The translations under genes and the position numbers were made by a program. Below are positions 36,698 through 44,807 of a stretch of DNA of 64,000 nucleotides, piece by piece. The DNA lies in contig NZ_BIFQ01000001.1 of NCBI RefSeq assembly GCF_003967515.1, positions 3,844,001 to 3,908,000 of the forward strand. Reading direction: 5' to 3'. Source of the stretch: Dictyobacter aurantiacus. Lineage in GTDB: Bacteria; Chloroflexota; Ktedonobacteria; Ktedonobacterales; Ktedonobacteraceae. Within the stretch, counting starts at the first letter, position 1, and each line of letters opens with the position of its first letter. The notes beneath the pieces were generated by a model that saw only the letters and a list, made by a program, of their open reading frames with translations, was not told the DNA's origin and ran no database searches.

Positions 36698-37249
36698 CTA
36701 TTCCGCCGCTTCTGTGGATTGTGGCTTGAGCAAGGAGCGGCGATAGCGATGCTGGGTCCCGATCCAGATGGCGATGAAGACGAGCGGTGAGGCCCCGATC
36801 AGCCAGGCCAGCCAGGGAGGCATGGCCCCCGGTGCGCCTACTGTCACAGGGATGCTGGCATGGCCAGGACCCTGAGGGCCGTCTAGCTGGACAATAATGT
36901 TCCAGGCGCCCTGGACGGGAATTTGGACGCTGGCCCGCAGACTTCCATCTTTATCTCCCGCTGCCTGGAGCGCCGTCGGTATATCGGTCCCATCAGTGCC
37001 GGGTCCCGGCTGCACAATAACTTTTCCGCTCAACTTCTGCGCGCTATTGTGTGGTACAACGGTAACATCAAAGGCTTCATCCACATAGGGAGGATCCTTA
37101 GAAAGGCTCACGTTAATAATATAGGCTCCCGCGGCCACCGTATCCGTGCGCGCTGGCTTGCTCGCTGCACTGGCACTGCCCGCCAGGAGAATGAGCAGAC
37201 TGATCCAGATCAGGCTGAGACGCATAAACGTAGAAAGCACCTTATACAT
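36698..37249 (-). CDS. Exported YtkA/FixH-like protein
   Basis: 183 residues. A signal peptide ends near SASAAS, followed by one beta-sandwich domain (AAGAYIINVSLSKDPPYVDE, FDVTVVPHN, GAWNIIVQLDGPQGPGHASI) and a membrane helix WLAWLIGASPLVFIAIWIGT near the end. The domain resembles the YtkA-like family often found with copper or cytochrome-oxidase proteins. It is encoded directly downstream of a polytopic membrane protein and is probably co-transcribed with it. Confidence 0.72.
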   Translation of the reverse strand: MYKVLSTFMRLSLIWISLLILLAGSASAASKPARTDTVAAGAYIINVSLSKDPPYVDEAFDVTVVPHNSAQKLSGKVIVQPGPGTDGTDIPTALQAAGDKDGSLRASVQIPVQGAWNIIVQLDGPQGPGHASIPVTVGAPGAMPPWLAWLIGASPLVFIAIWIGTQHRYRRSLLKPQSTEAAE

Positions 37250-37267
37250 AGTATAACCTCGTATGGT

Positions 37268-38503
37268 TTAGCGCCTGTTCCAGCGCCAGATATCTCCAAA
37301 ATCCTCGCCTAACCACGCACCCAGTGCTCCAACAGCCATAGCAATGAATAAGGAAATGATAACAATAGCGGTCATCTGAGCCGGTTCAAATGGAACTCCT
37401 TTTTCCGGCAAGAAGATGGGGGCGTAAGGCGTGTAATCCCGCAGAATCAGCGGCGTGAAGAATACGATGGGTAGGGTTACTATAATTCCTTGTATGATCG
37501 TTTGCAGCATTGAACTATTTGGACTACCCGTCTTGCGCACGCGCAGATAGGCAATGCCATCGATAATCACAGCTGAGAGCAGGAAGGCGGCGGGAAGAAA
37601 CGCGTAGTCCAGGCGGAATTCAGGCACCAGATTGGCCACGCGATAAGGAATAGCTTGTTGCGCGACCGCTGTGCGAATGGCCCAGGGTACAAACAACTCC
37701 ACTGCCAGGGTGTGCAGGAAGAGGACGAAGGTGAGCAAGGTGGCGATACCAGCGCGCTGGGTCGTGCGCAACGCGGCTATCATAAACATGACGCAGCCAG
37801 CTATGAGTGGAAGTGGATAGGTAGAGATATGGATCGTACCAACGGTGACCACCGGAAACTGCAGGAAGCCGGTCAACACATAGTTCATAATGCTGCCCAT
37901 CGCCATGGTAATTCCCAGTTCCAGCGCGGTCAGTCCCAGGAAGCGCCGGGGCGTGGCCCCGGATTGGCGCTCGATGGCCGCCTCCGAAGCAAAGACATAG
38001 ACCATACCCAGCATGCCAATCAAGCCACCGGTCACTCCCATCATATGGAAGGGAGCCCACAGCGCGATATCGATGCCATAGAGTTCATGCCAGTAGTTAT
38101 CCAGCGGTGCCGCGATCAACGACAGGAGCGCCCCGAAGCCGAGCACGCTAAAGCCCAGGGGAGCATGGAAGAAACGAAAAATAGGTACCGTCGAGGTATC
38201 ATCTACCCCGGGAACGTGGCCTCGATAGCGAAACGTTTCTATCAGTACGACGGCCAGGGCCAGCAGGCCCGCCCCGGCCACACAAGAATAGATCAACGTA
38301 TGTGGTGGAGTCCAGAACTGATCCCGTCCAACAAATGCATGCCACTCTCGATCCCAAACGGCCCCTAATTCGCCCTGCAGCAAAAACAGGAGCAAGAGCC
38401 AGGCACTGACACGGCGCAACCAGCGTTCCTGCACATTTTGCGAAACCTGTGCCAGCTTACTTAATGTGGCAGATGACGTTGAATGGACTTCTGTACGAGC
38501 CAT
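37268..38503 (-). CDS. Polytopic membrane protein
   Basis: 411 residues with about 9-10 hydrophobic helices. His-rich loops face the membrane edges (WDREWHAFVGRDQFWTPPHT, YWHELYGIDIALWAPFHMMG). No catalytic domain is recognised. Paired His residues and the YtkA-like neighbour would suit a metal- or heme-linked role, but this is only inference. The start follows TAGGAGATCGCTGT. Confidence 0.75.
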   Translation of the reverse strand: MARTEVHSTSSATLSKLAQVSQNVQERWLRRVSAWLLLLFLLQGELGAVWDREWHAFVGRDQFWTPPHTLIYSCVAGAGLLALAVVLIETFRYRGHVPGVDDTSTVPIFRFFHAPLGFSVLGFGALLSLIAAPLDNYWHELYGIDIALWAPFHMMGVTGGLIGMLGMVYVFASEAAIERQSGATPRRFLGLTALELGITMAMGSIMNYVLTGFLQFPVVTVGTIHISTYPLPLIAGCVMFMIAALRTTQRAGIATLLTFVLFLHTLAVELFVPWAIRTAVAQQAIPYRVANLVPEFRLDYAFLPAAFLLSAVIIDGIAYLRVRKTGSPNSSMLQTIIQGIIVTLPIVFFTPLILRDYTPYAPIFLPEKGVPFEPAQMTAIVIISLFIAMAVGALGAWLGEDFGDIWRWNRR

Positions 38504-38745
38504 ACAGCGATCTCCTATCGTGAGAAATAAAAGTACAAATATAAGGTAAAAATAAAGATGGATGCATCAATCACTGAATATTTATAGAGAGAAGACCTGT
38601 TGGGTGAAATCCTTCTCCATACAGTCCTGATGTATATTTAGCCCTTTGTATTTTAGCGTACCATATATTTGTTTACCATGCTATCGCCTTACACCTGCTA
38701 GCGCTATTTAGAGCGTGTTTGACTTCCGTCATGTTGGGGGCACGT

Positions 38746-38841
38746 GAGCGCCGCCGCACGGGCGTCCGCTGCGCGGCCGCACCGGTTTTGTGTGTTGGTG
38801 CATCGGGCGCGCTGATGCGCGCCCGATGCACCAACACACAA
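38746..38841 (-). repeat. Compound repeat D (module + palindrome)
   Basis: A 35-base module (38746-38780, ends GCGCGGCCGC) is followed by CCGGTTTTG and palindrome 38788-38841, whose arms start TTGTGTGTTGGTGCATCGGG. The module is identical, in inverse orientation, to 39154-39188 next to palindrome F. Confidence 0.85.
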
Positions 38842-38950
38842 TGGAATTCTGAGCGCCGCAGGTGCGAAACCCCATGCAGGCCGCAGGCCATCATCATGAG
38901 AGTCAGGCACGCTCTTAAAACGAGTGCCCCATATAGGCGGCCGCGCTAGA

Positions 38951-39006
38951 ATTGAGGGTTGGTGTGGCAGGGGCGCATTCGTGCCCCTGCCACACCAACC
39001 CTCAAT
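38951..39006. repeat. Intergenic palindrome E
   Basis: ATTGAGGGTTGGTGTGGCAG and onward, with an exact inverse copy around GCATTCGT. No module is attached directly. Confidence 0.85.
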
Positions 39007-39093
39007 AGAGTGCTAAGAAGGTTCGGCCCTGGCAGTCGATTTCCCCTCGCCGCCGTTTCCGTGGTCCTCGCGTTTGGTGGACATGGGTGCTAT

Positions 39094-39188
39094 TTGGGAC
39101 GGTACATCGGGGGCGCATCCGCGCCCCCGATGTACCGTCCCAACAAAACAAACGCGGCCGCGCAGCGGACGCCCGTGCGGCGGCGCTC
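39094..39188 (+). repeat. Compound repeat F (palindrome + module)
   Basis: Palindrome 39094-39143 (TTGGGACGGTACATCGGG arms, core GGGCGCATCCGCGCCC) is followed by AAAACAAAC and the 35-base module 39154-39188. This is the mirror image of repeat D. Confidence 0.85.
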
Positions 39189-39600
39189 AAGCACGCTAAC
39201 GAGAAGAGCGTAATTCACTCCCTTTACACCCTGAAGGTGAAAAATGAAGTCAAGGAAAAAAGGCGTATACCATGATATGTGGCGAAAGGGTACATTTTGG
39301 TAGAGGAGAGATTGTATATTTGCCTAAATGCTAATGAGGATGGTAATATGTTCCTTACTAACTAAGATAGTAACTGGTTGCCTTTATGTGTACTCACACA
39401 CATAGAGTTGGCCAATCTACTGGAATATGATATGCGTCGTGCTCCTTTTTAGGTGACGAAGAGTACCTCATCCTCATGGCAGAAGCAATATAGTTGTTAT
39501 CCAGATTGTGGCTAGAGGCGACTATTCTACCTATGCTAAGAGAAACAAGTATACGCAGCGATTGCTTGGGATGAGCCATTGACGAAATGGGGGTGTGCGT

Positions 39601-40566
39601 ATGGTAACTGCGCCTAAGGTGCTAATCATTGATGATAGTTCTACCCAGTGTTTGTATATGCGACAGGCGTTGCAGAACGCTGGTTACCAGGTGCTAGTTG
39701 CTAATGATGGTCCAGAGGGGTTGCGCATGATGGCGCATGAGGCTCCCCAATGCCTGGTGCTGGATATTATTTTGCCAGGCATGAATGGTTTTGAGGTGTG
39801 CCGCCATCTACGCTCACAGGAAGCATGGCGCACGCTACCCATCATTATCGTGAGCTCAAAAAATGCCTCTTCAGACCGTTTCTGGGCTATGCGACAGGGC
39901 GCGAATGCTTACCTGACCAAGCCGTTTAAGGGTGAAGAACTGGTTGAGGAGGTAAGGAAAGTTGTTACGGATCGCCCTCGTCAGTCTAATGCCTCATTGC
40001 GACCCGAGGGCAGTGGAACGACGGGTTCGCAGCGGCCTGTAAATCCTAGCACTCCCTTGCCTGCCGGTGGTTGGGGTACAGGACCCCAACAATCAATTAA
40101 AACACCTCAGGCCTCTCCCATGCATGCCAGCAACGGCCAGGATTTGCAATCAAGCTCCCACTTTGCCTTCTTACGACGTGGGGGCATCAGGCCAGGCAAT
40201 GCTAACTCCTCATATCCACCGGGAAATACCGGTCAGCCATCAGCGCTGCCACGCCGCTTGAATGAAACTGGTCCCCAGCAACCGATCAAGGTGTACTCCA
40301 TGGGCGCCCTGCCCCTGTTGATCCCTCGACGTGTCGAGGGGACCGAAATGCCGTTCATCAACCAGCAGGAGCGCCTATCTCCCGCTGAGCATCGGGCACG
40401 TCAGCTTTACCTGGCTATCGATGGGCAAAAGAATATCGAGGAGCTCACTTATGTCATCCACATGAATAAGGAAGAGCTCGTCAGTGCCCTCAGTATGCTC
40501 ATCCAGCAGCAACGTATTCTGCTCTATGAGCCGGGTGGCCGCCTGGTTGACAGCTCCTTCCTATAG
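39601..40566 (+). CDS. Response regulator with unknown carboxyl domain
   Basis: 321 residues from ATG at 39601 (GGGGG seven bases upstream). Residues 5-122 form a receiver domain: IIDDSSTQC (acidic pocket), phospho-acceptor D55 in LVLDIILPG, IIIVSS and the Lys in YLTKPF. A polar, Pro/Gly-rich linker follows to about 235. The final 85 residues (LSPAEHRARQLYLAIDGQKN) are helical and may sense or bind partners. There is no DNA-binding domain, so it probably acts through protein contacts. No kinase is encoded beside it. Confidence 0.88.
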   Translation: MVTAPKVLIIDDSSTQCLYMRQALQNAGYQVLVANDGPEGLRMMAHEAPQCLVLDIILPGMNGFEVCRHLRSQEAWRTLPIIIVSSKNASSDRFWAMRQGANAYLTKPFKGEELVEEVRKVVTDRPRQSNASLRPEGSGTTGSQRPVNPSTPLPAGGWGTGPQQSIKTPQASPMHASNGQDLQSSSHFAFLRRGGIRPGNANSSYPPGNTGQPSALPRRLNETGPQQPIKVYSMGALPLLIPRRVEGTEMPFINQQERLSPAEHRARQLYLAIDGQKNIEELTYVIHMNKEELVSALSMLIQQQRILLYEPGGRLVDSSFL

Positions 40567-40883
40567 ATGGAGTGTGTCAGACCCACTTTTATAGGGGCGC
40601 GTGATAGCGTCCGCGGCGCGGCCGCACTGTTTTTGTAAGTTGGTGCAAATGCACCAACTTACATGACTATAGAGCACCACCGGTGCGAAAGCTGACTTTT
40701 TGATATGGTTTGATAAAATATGGTTTAGTGTGTGATACTATAATTTGTATAATCAGCGTGAGTTTATTGATTGCGCGGAGCCAGTTGCGAGCGAGTGGCG
40801 TCGCCTTATTGTTCGCGGGTAGTAAGCGGACATTGGTGTAGGATGTTGGGAGTGCGGAGCATTTAGACGGAGCAGGGAGTATA
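40567..40883. other. Gene-free stretch with palindrome G
   Basis: About 317 bases. It holds an inverse GC-rich module (GCGCGGCCGC, about 40616-40625), palindrome G and two TATAAT-like hexamers (40739-40744, 40748-40753) that could serve recQ. No gene is seen. Confidence 0.55.
40634..40663. repeat. Intergenic palindrome G (short form)
   Basis: TGTAAGTTGGTGCA and its exact inverse with only AA between. It retains the TTGGTGCA outer arm but lacks the GC-rich core of the other copies. Confidence 0.8.
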
Positions 40884-43106
40884 TTGAAATTGTTGCATGT
40901 CGATCAAGCGCTAAAACAGTATTTCGGATATGATACCTTTCGGCCAGGGCAAAAAGATGTTGTGGAAGCGGTATTAGAGCAGCAAGATATGCTGGTGTTG
41001 ATGCCGACTGGTGGTGGTAAGTCACTCACGTATCAGTTGCCGGCTTTGCTTTTGCCGGGACTTACCATAGTTGTTTCCCCTCTGATTGCCTTAATGCAGG
41101 ACCAGGTCAGTCGGTTGCAGGCCAATGGTATTGAAGCAACATTTGTGAATAGCTCATTGTCGTATGAAGAGGGTGCCCGGCGTGAGCGGGCGGCCATGAG
41201 CGGGCAGATCAAACTTCTCTATGTGGCTCCCGAGCGCCTGTTGAAGCCTAGCTTTCTTACATTCCTCGAACATGTGAAGAAGACGGTTGGCCTGTCTTTG
41301 CTGGCCGTTGATGAGGCGCACTGTGTCAGTGAATGGGGACACGATTTTCGCCCCGAGTATCGCCAGATAGGCACGTTGCGCAATCGCTTCCCCGACTTAC
41401 CGATTCTGGCGCTGACCGCGACCGCTACAGAGCGTGTGCGGCGCGATATCCTTGAGCAATTAAAGTTACGCCAACCTATTATCCATATCGCCAGCTTTAA
41501 CCGCCCCAACCTCTCCTACGAGGTACGCAAAAAACACAAAGGATCGTACGCGGAACTGGTGCAGATCCTCCGTCAGAAGCAGGGTGAATCGGTCATCATT
41601 TATTGTTTGAGCCGCTCGGGCGTCGAGAAGCTGAGCGCTGATCTGCAGGCGGATGGCATCGATAATCTGCCCTATCACGCGGGCCTCTCCCCACGAGTGC
41701 GATCAGAGAATCAAGAGCGTTTCATCCGCGATGATGTACCCGTGCTGGTAGCTACAATCGCCTTTGGCATGGGGATCGCCAAGCCAGACGTGCGCGCTGT
41801 TATCCACTATGACTTACCCAAAAATCTTGAAGGCTACTATCAGGAATCTGGCCGCGCAGGGCGCGATGGTGAGCCAGCCGATTGTATCCTCTTCTTTAAC
41901 TATGGGGATCGCATGCGGGCAGAGTACTTCATTACGCAAAAAGAAAATGAGCAGCAGCAAATAATCGCGCTCAATCAGCTGCAGCAGGTGATCCAATATA
42001 GTGAGAGCACGCAGTGTCGCCGCCGTCTCTTGTTGAGCTACTTCAGTGAAGAGTTACCGGAGGGCAACTGCAACAATTGTGATAACTGTACCCGTTCGAT
42101 AGAGACCGAGGATCGCACCGAGGATGCGCGCAAATTCCTGACCTGCGTCTACCAGACGCGTGAACGCTTCGGGCTCAATCATATCATCGATATCATTCGT
42201 GGCGCCAACACCCAGAAGATCCGTGATTATCATCATAATCAGCTCACAACCTATGGCTGTGGCAAGGAACGTAGCCGTGATGAATGGATGGCTATCGGCC
42301 ATGCCTTGTTGCAGCAGCATTTTCTGACAGAACGGCGCGATAATTATCCAACCTATCATCTGAACTCCAACGCAGTAAAATTGCTCAAGGGCCAGGCGGA
42401 ATTCTATATGGAGGTAGAGGCTCGCCCCACCTATAGCATGCCCGCTACCGCGACGGACACGTTCAATAGCCATCCATTGGACGCCAACCAGAGCGCCCTG
42501 CTGCAGAGCCTGCGCGCATTGCGTAAGCGTCTGGCCGATGAACTGGGTGTGGCCCCCTATGTTATCTTTACCGATGCCGCTCTGCTGGGGATGGTCCACA
42601 ACCTTCCGACCAGCGAGTCGGAGTTCTTAAAAATTCCAGGTGTCGGCCAGAAAAAGCTGCAATCGTACTACGTGCCCTTTACCAATGAGATCAAAGTCCA
42701 CATGGGCCAGCATCCCGACCTGGTTCCCGTCCCGCAGCCAGCGGATCAACAAAAGCCGACTGAGACGACCAGGGCGCCTTCCCGCGCGGCCCAGCAGGCG
42801 CGCGGCAACGCCGTTGGCCTGGCTCAGCAGGGCTTCACCCTGAACGAGATCGCCCAGGCCTGCGGGCGCCAGCCCGCGACTGTGTTAGAGTATCTGAGCA
42901 GCGCGCTAGAAGAAGGGGAGCAGTTCGATCTGAGCAACCTGGTAGCAGCGGATCACTATGAGGTAATCGCGCAAGCGATCCAGGAGGTTGGGGATGCCAA
43001 ACTCAAACCGATCAAAGAGCACCTGGGCGACGACTACTCATATGATGAGATTCGCCTGGTGCGCGCGCAACTGCGCGGCCAGCAGGCCCAATCCTTAGCC
43101 AATTAG
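40884..43106 (+). CDS. recQ: RecQ family ATP-dependent DNA helicase
   Basis: 740 residues from a TTG start with GGGAG upstream. Walker A TGGGKS is at 42-47 and the DEAH box is in AVDEAHCVSEWGHDFRP. QESGRAGRDGEP is motif VI. The RQC zinc cysteines are in CRRRLLLSYF and CNNCDNC, and an HRDC domain follows (LLQSLRALRKRLADELGVAP). About 130 further residues form a helix-turn-helix-like tail (GFTLNEIAQACGRQPATVLE). It unwinds DNA 3'-5' in recombination and replication-fork repair; the extra tail is also seen in some other RecQ proteins. Confidence 0.95.
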   Translation: MKLLHVDQALKQYFGYDTFRPGQKDVVEAVLEQQDMLVLMPTGGGKSLTYQLPALLLPGLTIVVSPLIALMQDQVSRLQANGIEATFVNSSLSYEEGARRERAAMSGQIKLLYVAPERLLKPSFLTFLEHVKKTVGLSLLAVDEAHCVSEWGHDFRPEYRQIGTLRNRFPDLPILALTATATERVRRDILEQLKLRQPIIHIASFNRPNLSYEVRKKHKGSYAELVQILRQKQGESVIIYCLSRSGVEKLSADLQADGIDNLPYHAGLSPRVRSENQERFIRDDVPVLVATIAFGMGIAKPDVRAVIHYDLPKNLEGYYQESGRAGRDGEPADCILFFNYGDRMRAEYFITQKENEQQQIIALNQLQQVIQYSESTQCRRRLLLSYFSEELPEGNCNNCDNCTRSIETEDRTEDARKFLTCVYQTRERFGLNHIIDIIRGANTQKIRDYHHNQLTTYGCGKERSRDEWMAIGHALLQQHFLTERRDNYPTYHLNSNAVKLLKGQAEFYMEVEARPTYSMPATATDTFNSHPLDANQSALLQSLRALRKRLADELGVAPYVIFTDAALLGMVHNLPTSESEFLKIPGVGQKKLQSYYVPFTNEIKVHMGQHPDLVPVPQPADQQKPTETTRAPSRAAQQARGNAVGLAQQGFTLNEIAQACGRQPATVLEYLSSALEEGEQFDLSNLVAADHYEVIAQAIQEVGDAKLKPIKEHLGDDYSYDEIRLVRAQLRGQQAQSLAN

Positions 43107-43213
43107 CATGGTATTCATGCCCCCGGCGTGGGGAACGCAGGCGTCCCCATCCCCATTAATATGTGTGTACTCAGAGAGGTGGGGAACGCATGCGTCCTCA
43201 TTCTCTTTCTCAA

Positions 43214-43497
43214 TGAGGTGGTGCAATATATGAGTCATCCCGAACATTTGAAAAAGTTCCCAAAACCGGGGGTGCAGGGTCCTCCCTGCCGGGGTGTGGG
43301 GTGTCCCCACATTCTCCCTTCTCCTCTCGCGCCGCCTGCGGCGGCGCGAAAAAGAAGAAAAAGACGTTTTTGTGGGGACACCCCACACCCCGGCAGGAGG
43401 GCTCGCCGCCCTCCTGCACCACCCGCTTTGGGAGCGCTGAACCTGTTTTGCGGATTTTTCAAAAATCCGGGATGACTCATATGTTGCACCACCTCAT
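43214..43497. repeat. Large nested foldback element
   Basis: 284 bases. The outer inverted repeats are 28 bases with one mismatch (TGAGGTGGTGCAA...ATGAGTCATCCC at both ends). An inner pair, CCGGGGTGTGGGGTGTCCCC and its inverse, surrounds GC-rich hairpins including GCGCCGCCTGCGGCGGCGC. It encodes nothing and resembles a MITE with long subterminal repeats. The GCGGCCGC module begins 12 bases after its right end (43509). Confidence 0.8.
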
Positions 43498-43549
43498 ACA
43501 AAACCAGTGCGGCCGCGTAGGCGGACGCCTGTGCGGGGGGCGCTCATGC

Positions 43550-43586
43550 AAAAAAAACCTATCAGAAAATCATTGTCTGATAGGTT
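43550..43586 (-). terminator. Rho-independent terminator
   Basis: AACCTATCAGA and TCTGATAGGTT, followed on the minus strand by a run of eight T residues. It ends the small gene at 43610-43810. Confidence 0.8.
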
Positions 43587-43609
43587 ACTTGGTAAGGGAG
43601 GAGTCGACG

Positions 43610-43810
43610 TTAGCTAACAAAATCTGTCAATTTGCCGGTTTGAAATAACCAGCGTGTAAATTCGAGACGACGATGATCATCGGGGGTTTGATCCAGTTCG
43701 CCCGGGATAAAATGCTTGCGAAACCTTGTGATACGATCGATCTCTACATGGCTGAAGCCCGCCTTACGCAGCACCTCTATTGCTTCTTTATGATCCATAT
43801 AGTGAAACAT
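43610..43810 (-). CDS. Small hypothetical protein (66 aa)
   Basis: ATG at 43810 with AAGGAGACGCGT upstream; the frame is open a little further. The product begins MFHYMDHKEAIEVLRKAGFS and is helical and charged (VEIDRITRFRKHFIPGELDQ). No family is recognised, but the ribosome site and terminator argue that it is expressed. Confidence 0.72.
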   Translation of the reverse strand: MFHYMDHKEAIEVLRKAGFSHVEIDRITRFRKHFIPGELDQTPDDHRRLEFTRWLFQTGKLTDFVS

Positions 43811-44049
43811 ACGCGTCTCCTTACCAGAACCTGGTCGCCTCACAATGCATTAGTGCTCCTACTTCCAATACGAATATTGCCCCCGGTTAGATCTACATTC
43901 TTGATCCAATTTTTTGCTGATGAGTTGAAAATCTCTCTCTTTTTGTTGAGAATATGATAAAAACACTTTTCGCTTCCCTCTAACCTTTCTGATACACTGG
44001 CGTAATACATGGTAGAAATGTTTTTCGTTATGGACGGAGGGATGCTCCC

Positions 44050-44709
44050 ATGAGTACAAATCCTAATCAAAATCAACAACCCGATCCATCCAGACCATAT
44101 GGTGGCTATGGGGGATATAATCCATCGAATCCAGCTGATGACCCCTATGGAGCAAATCAGCCTCAGCCCGCTGTTGGTGGGCAGCAAAGTGATCCCAGCT
44201 ATGTATATGGGCAGGGTGGTCAACAATATACAACCGGGCAATATCAGCAACAGCAGCAGCAGCAATCCAATGCCTATGTTCCTCCCAGTAGCGTGAGCCG
44301 GGGGAGCAGCGGACAGAGCCAGGGCACGATTGACGCCAGGGCGAGACGCAATGCGTTGTTGAGCTATCTGGGCTTGTGTTTTACCGGCATTGTATTCTTC
44401 TTTATCGGTCGCAAAAATAGTTTTGTGCGCTTCCATGCCGCGCAGTCTATTGTCGTGTTCACTCCTCTTATCATTGTGTATGGTATTGTTTCCGCCCTGG
44501 CAAAATTCATCTCGGGGATCTTCATCGTAGGAGCCCTGGTTGGCTCCGCCTTTGGCTGTATCGCTTTCTTGATCGGAGCCGCGATCTTTGTCCTGTGGGT
44601 CTTTTTGATGTTTCAGGCCTATCGCGGGGTCAGGTTTAAGCTGCCAGTCGTTGGCGATTACGCGGAAGCACTGATGGCACGCTTCTCCAGGAAGGGGGCT
44701 GGCATCTAG
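44050..44709 (+). CDS. DUF4870-like membrane protein with Gln-rich start
   Basis: 219 residues. The first ~95 are low-complexity Pro/Gly/Tyr/Gln/Asn (GGYGGYNPSN, YQQQQQQQSN). Three hydrophobic helices follow with FFIGRKNSFVRFHAAQSIVV between the first two, the mark of the DUF4870/Tic20-like group. The gene ends inside palindrome H, whose left arm includes the stop codon. A second gene of the same style starts at 63722. Confidence 0.82.
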   Translation: MSTNPNQNQQPDPSRPYGGYGGYNPSNPADDPYGANQPQPAVGGQQSDPSYVYGQGGQQYTTGQYQQQQQQQSNAYVPPSSVSRGSSGQSQGTIDARARRNALLSYLGLCFTGIVFFFIGRKNSFVRFHAAQSIVVFTPLIIVYGIVSALAKFISGIFIVGALVGSAFGCIAFLIGAAIFVLWVFLMFQAYRGVRFKLPVVGDYAEALMARFSRKGAGI

Positions 44710-44788
44710 TTTTATGAGGAGTTGGAGCAACACAATGGGTGCATTCGCACCCATTGTGTTGCTCCAACTCCTCATAAAACTAGATGCC
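44701..44788. repeat. Palindrome H, 42-bp arms, overlaps a stop codon
   Basis: 88 bases, exact inverted arms of 42 and loop ATTC. The left arm begins inside the last codons of the DUF4870-like gene (GGCATCTAG), and the right arm ends just beyond the next gene's stop region. Core GGGTGCATTCGCACCC. It lies between convergent genes and can terminate both. Confidence 0.9.
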
Positions 44789-44807
44789 ATTCATACTCTC
44801 CTTTGCA

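Larger units (their letters stand above)
38504..39600. other. 1.1-kb gene-free region with three palindromes
   Basis: No gene is supported between the divergent starts at 38503 and 39601. It contains palindromes D, E and F and two inverted copies of a 35-base GC-rich module. The ORFs here consist of the repeat sequence. Promoters for both flanking genes should lie at the edges. Confidence 0.65.
43107..43609. other. Gene-free region with a large foldback element
   Basis: About 500 bases after recQ. It contains a small hairpin (GGGGAACGCAGGCGTCCCC, 43131-43149), the foldback element 43214-43497, the GCGGCCGC module and a minus-strand terminator. Confidence 0.6.

Noticed and set aside
38673-39275. 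Several overlapping ORFs on both strands
   Set aside because: They translate palindromes and the 35-base module; no ribosome sites or domains.
43095-43648. ORFs of 70-115 codons on both strands
   Set aside because: They read through the foldback element and are nearly symmetrical on the two strands.
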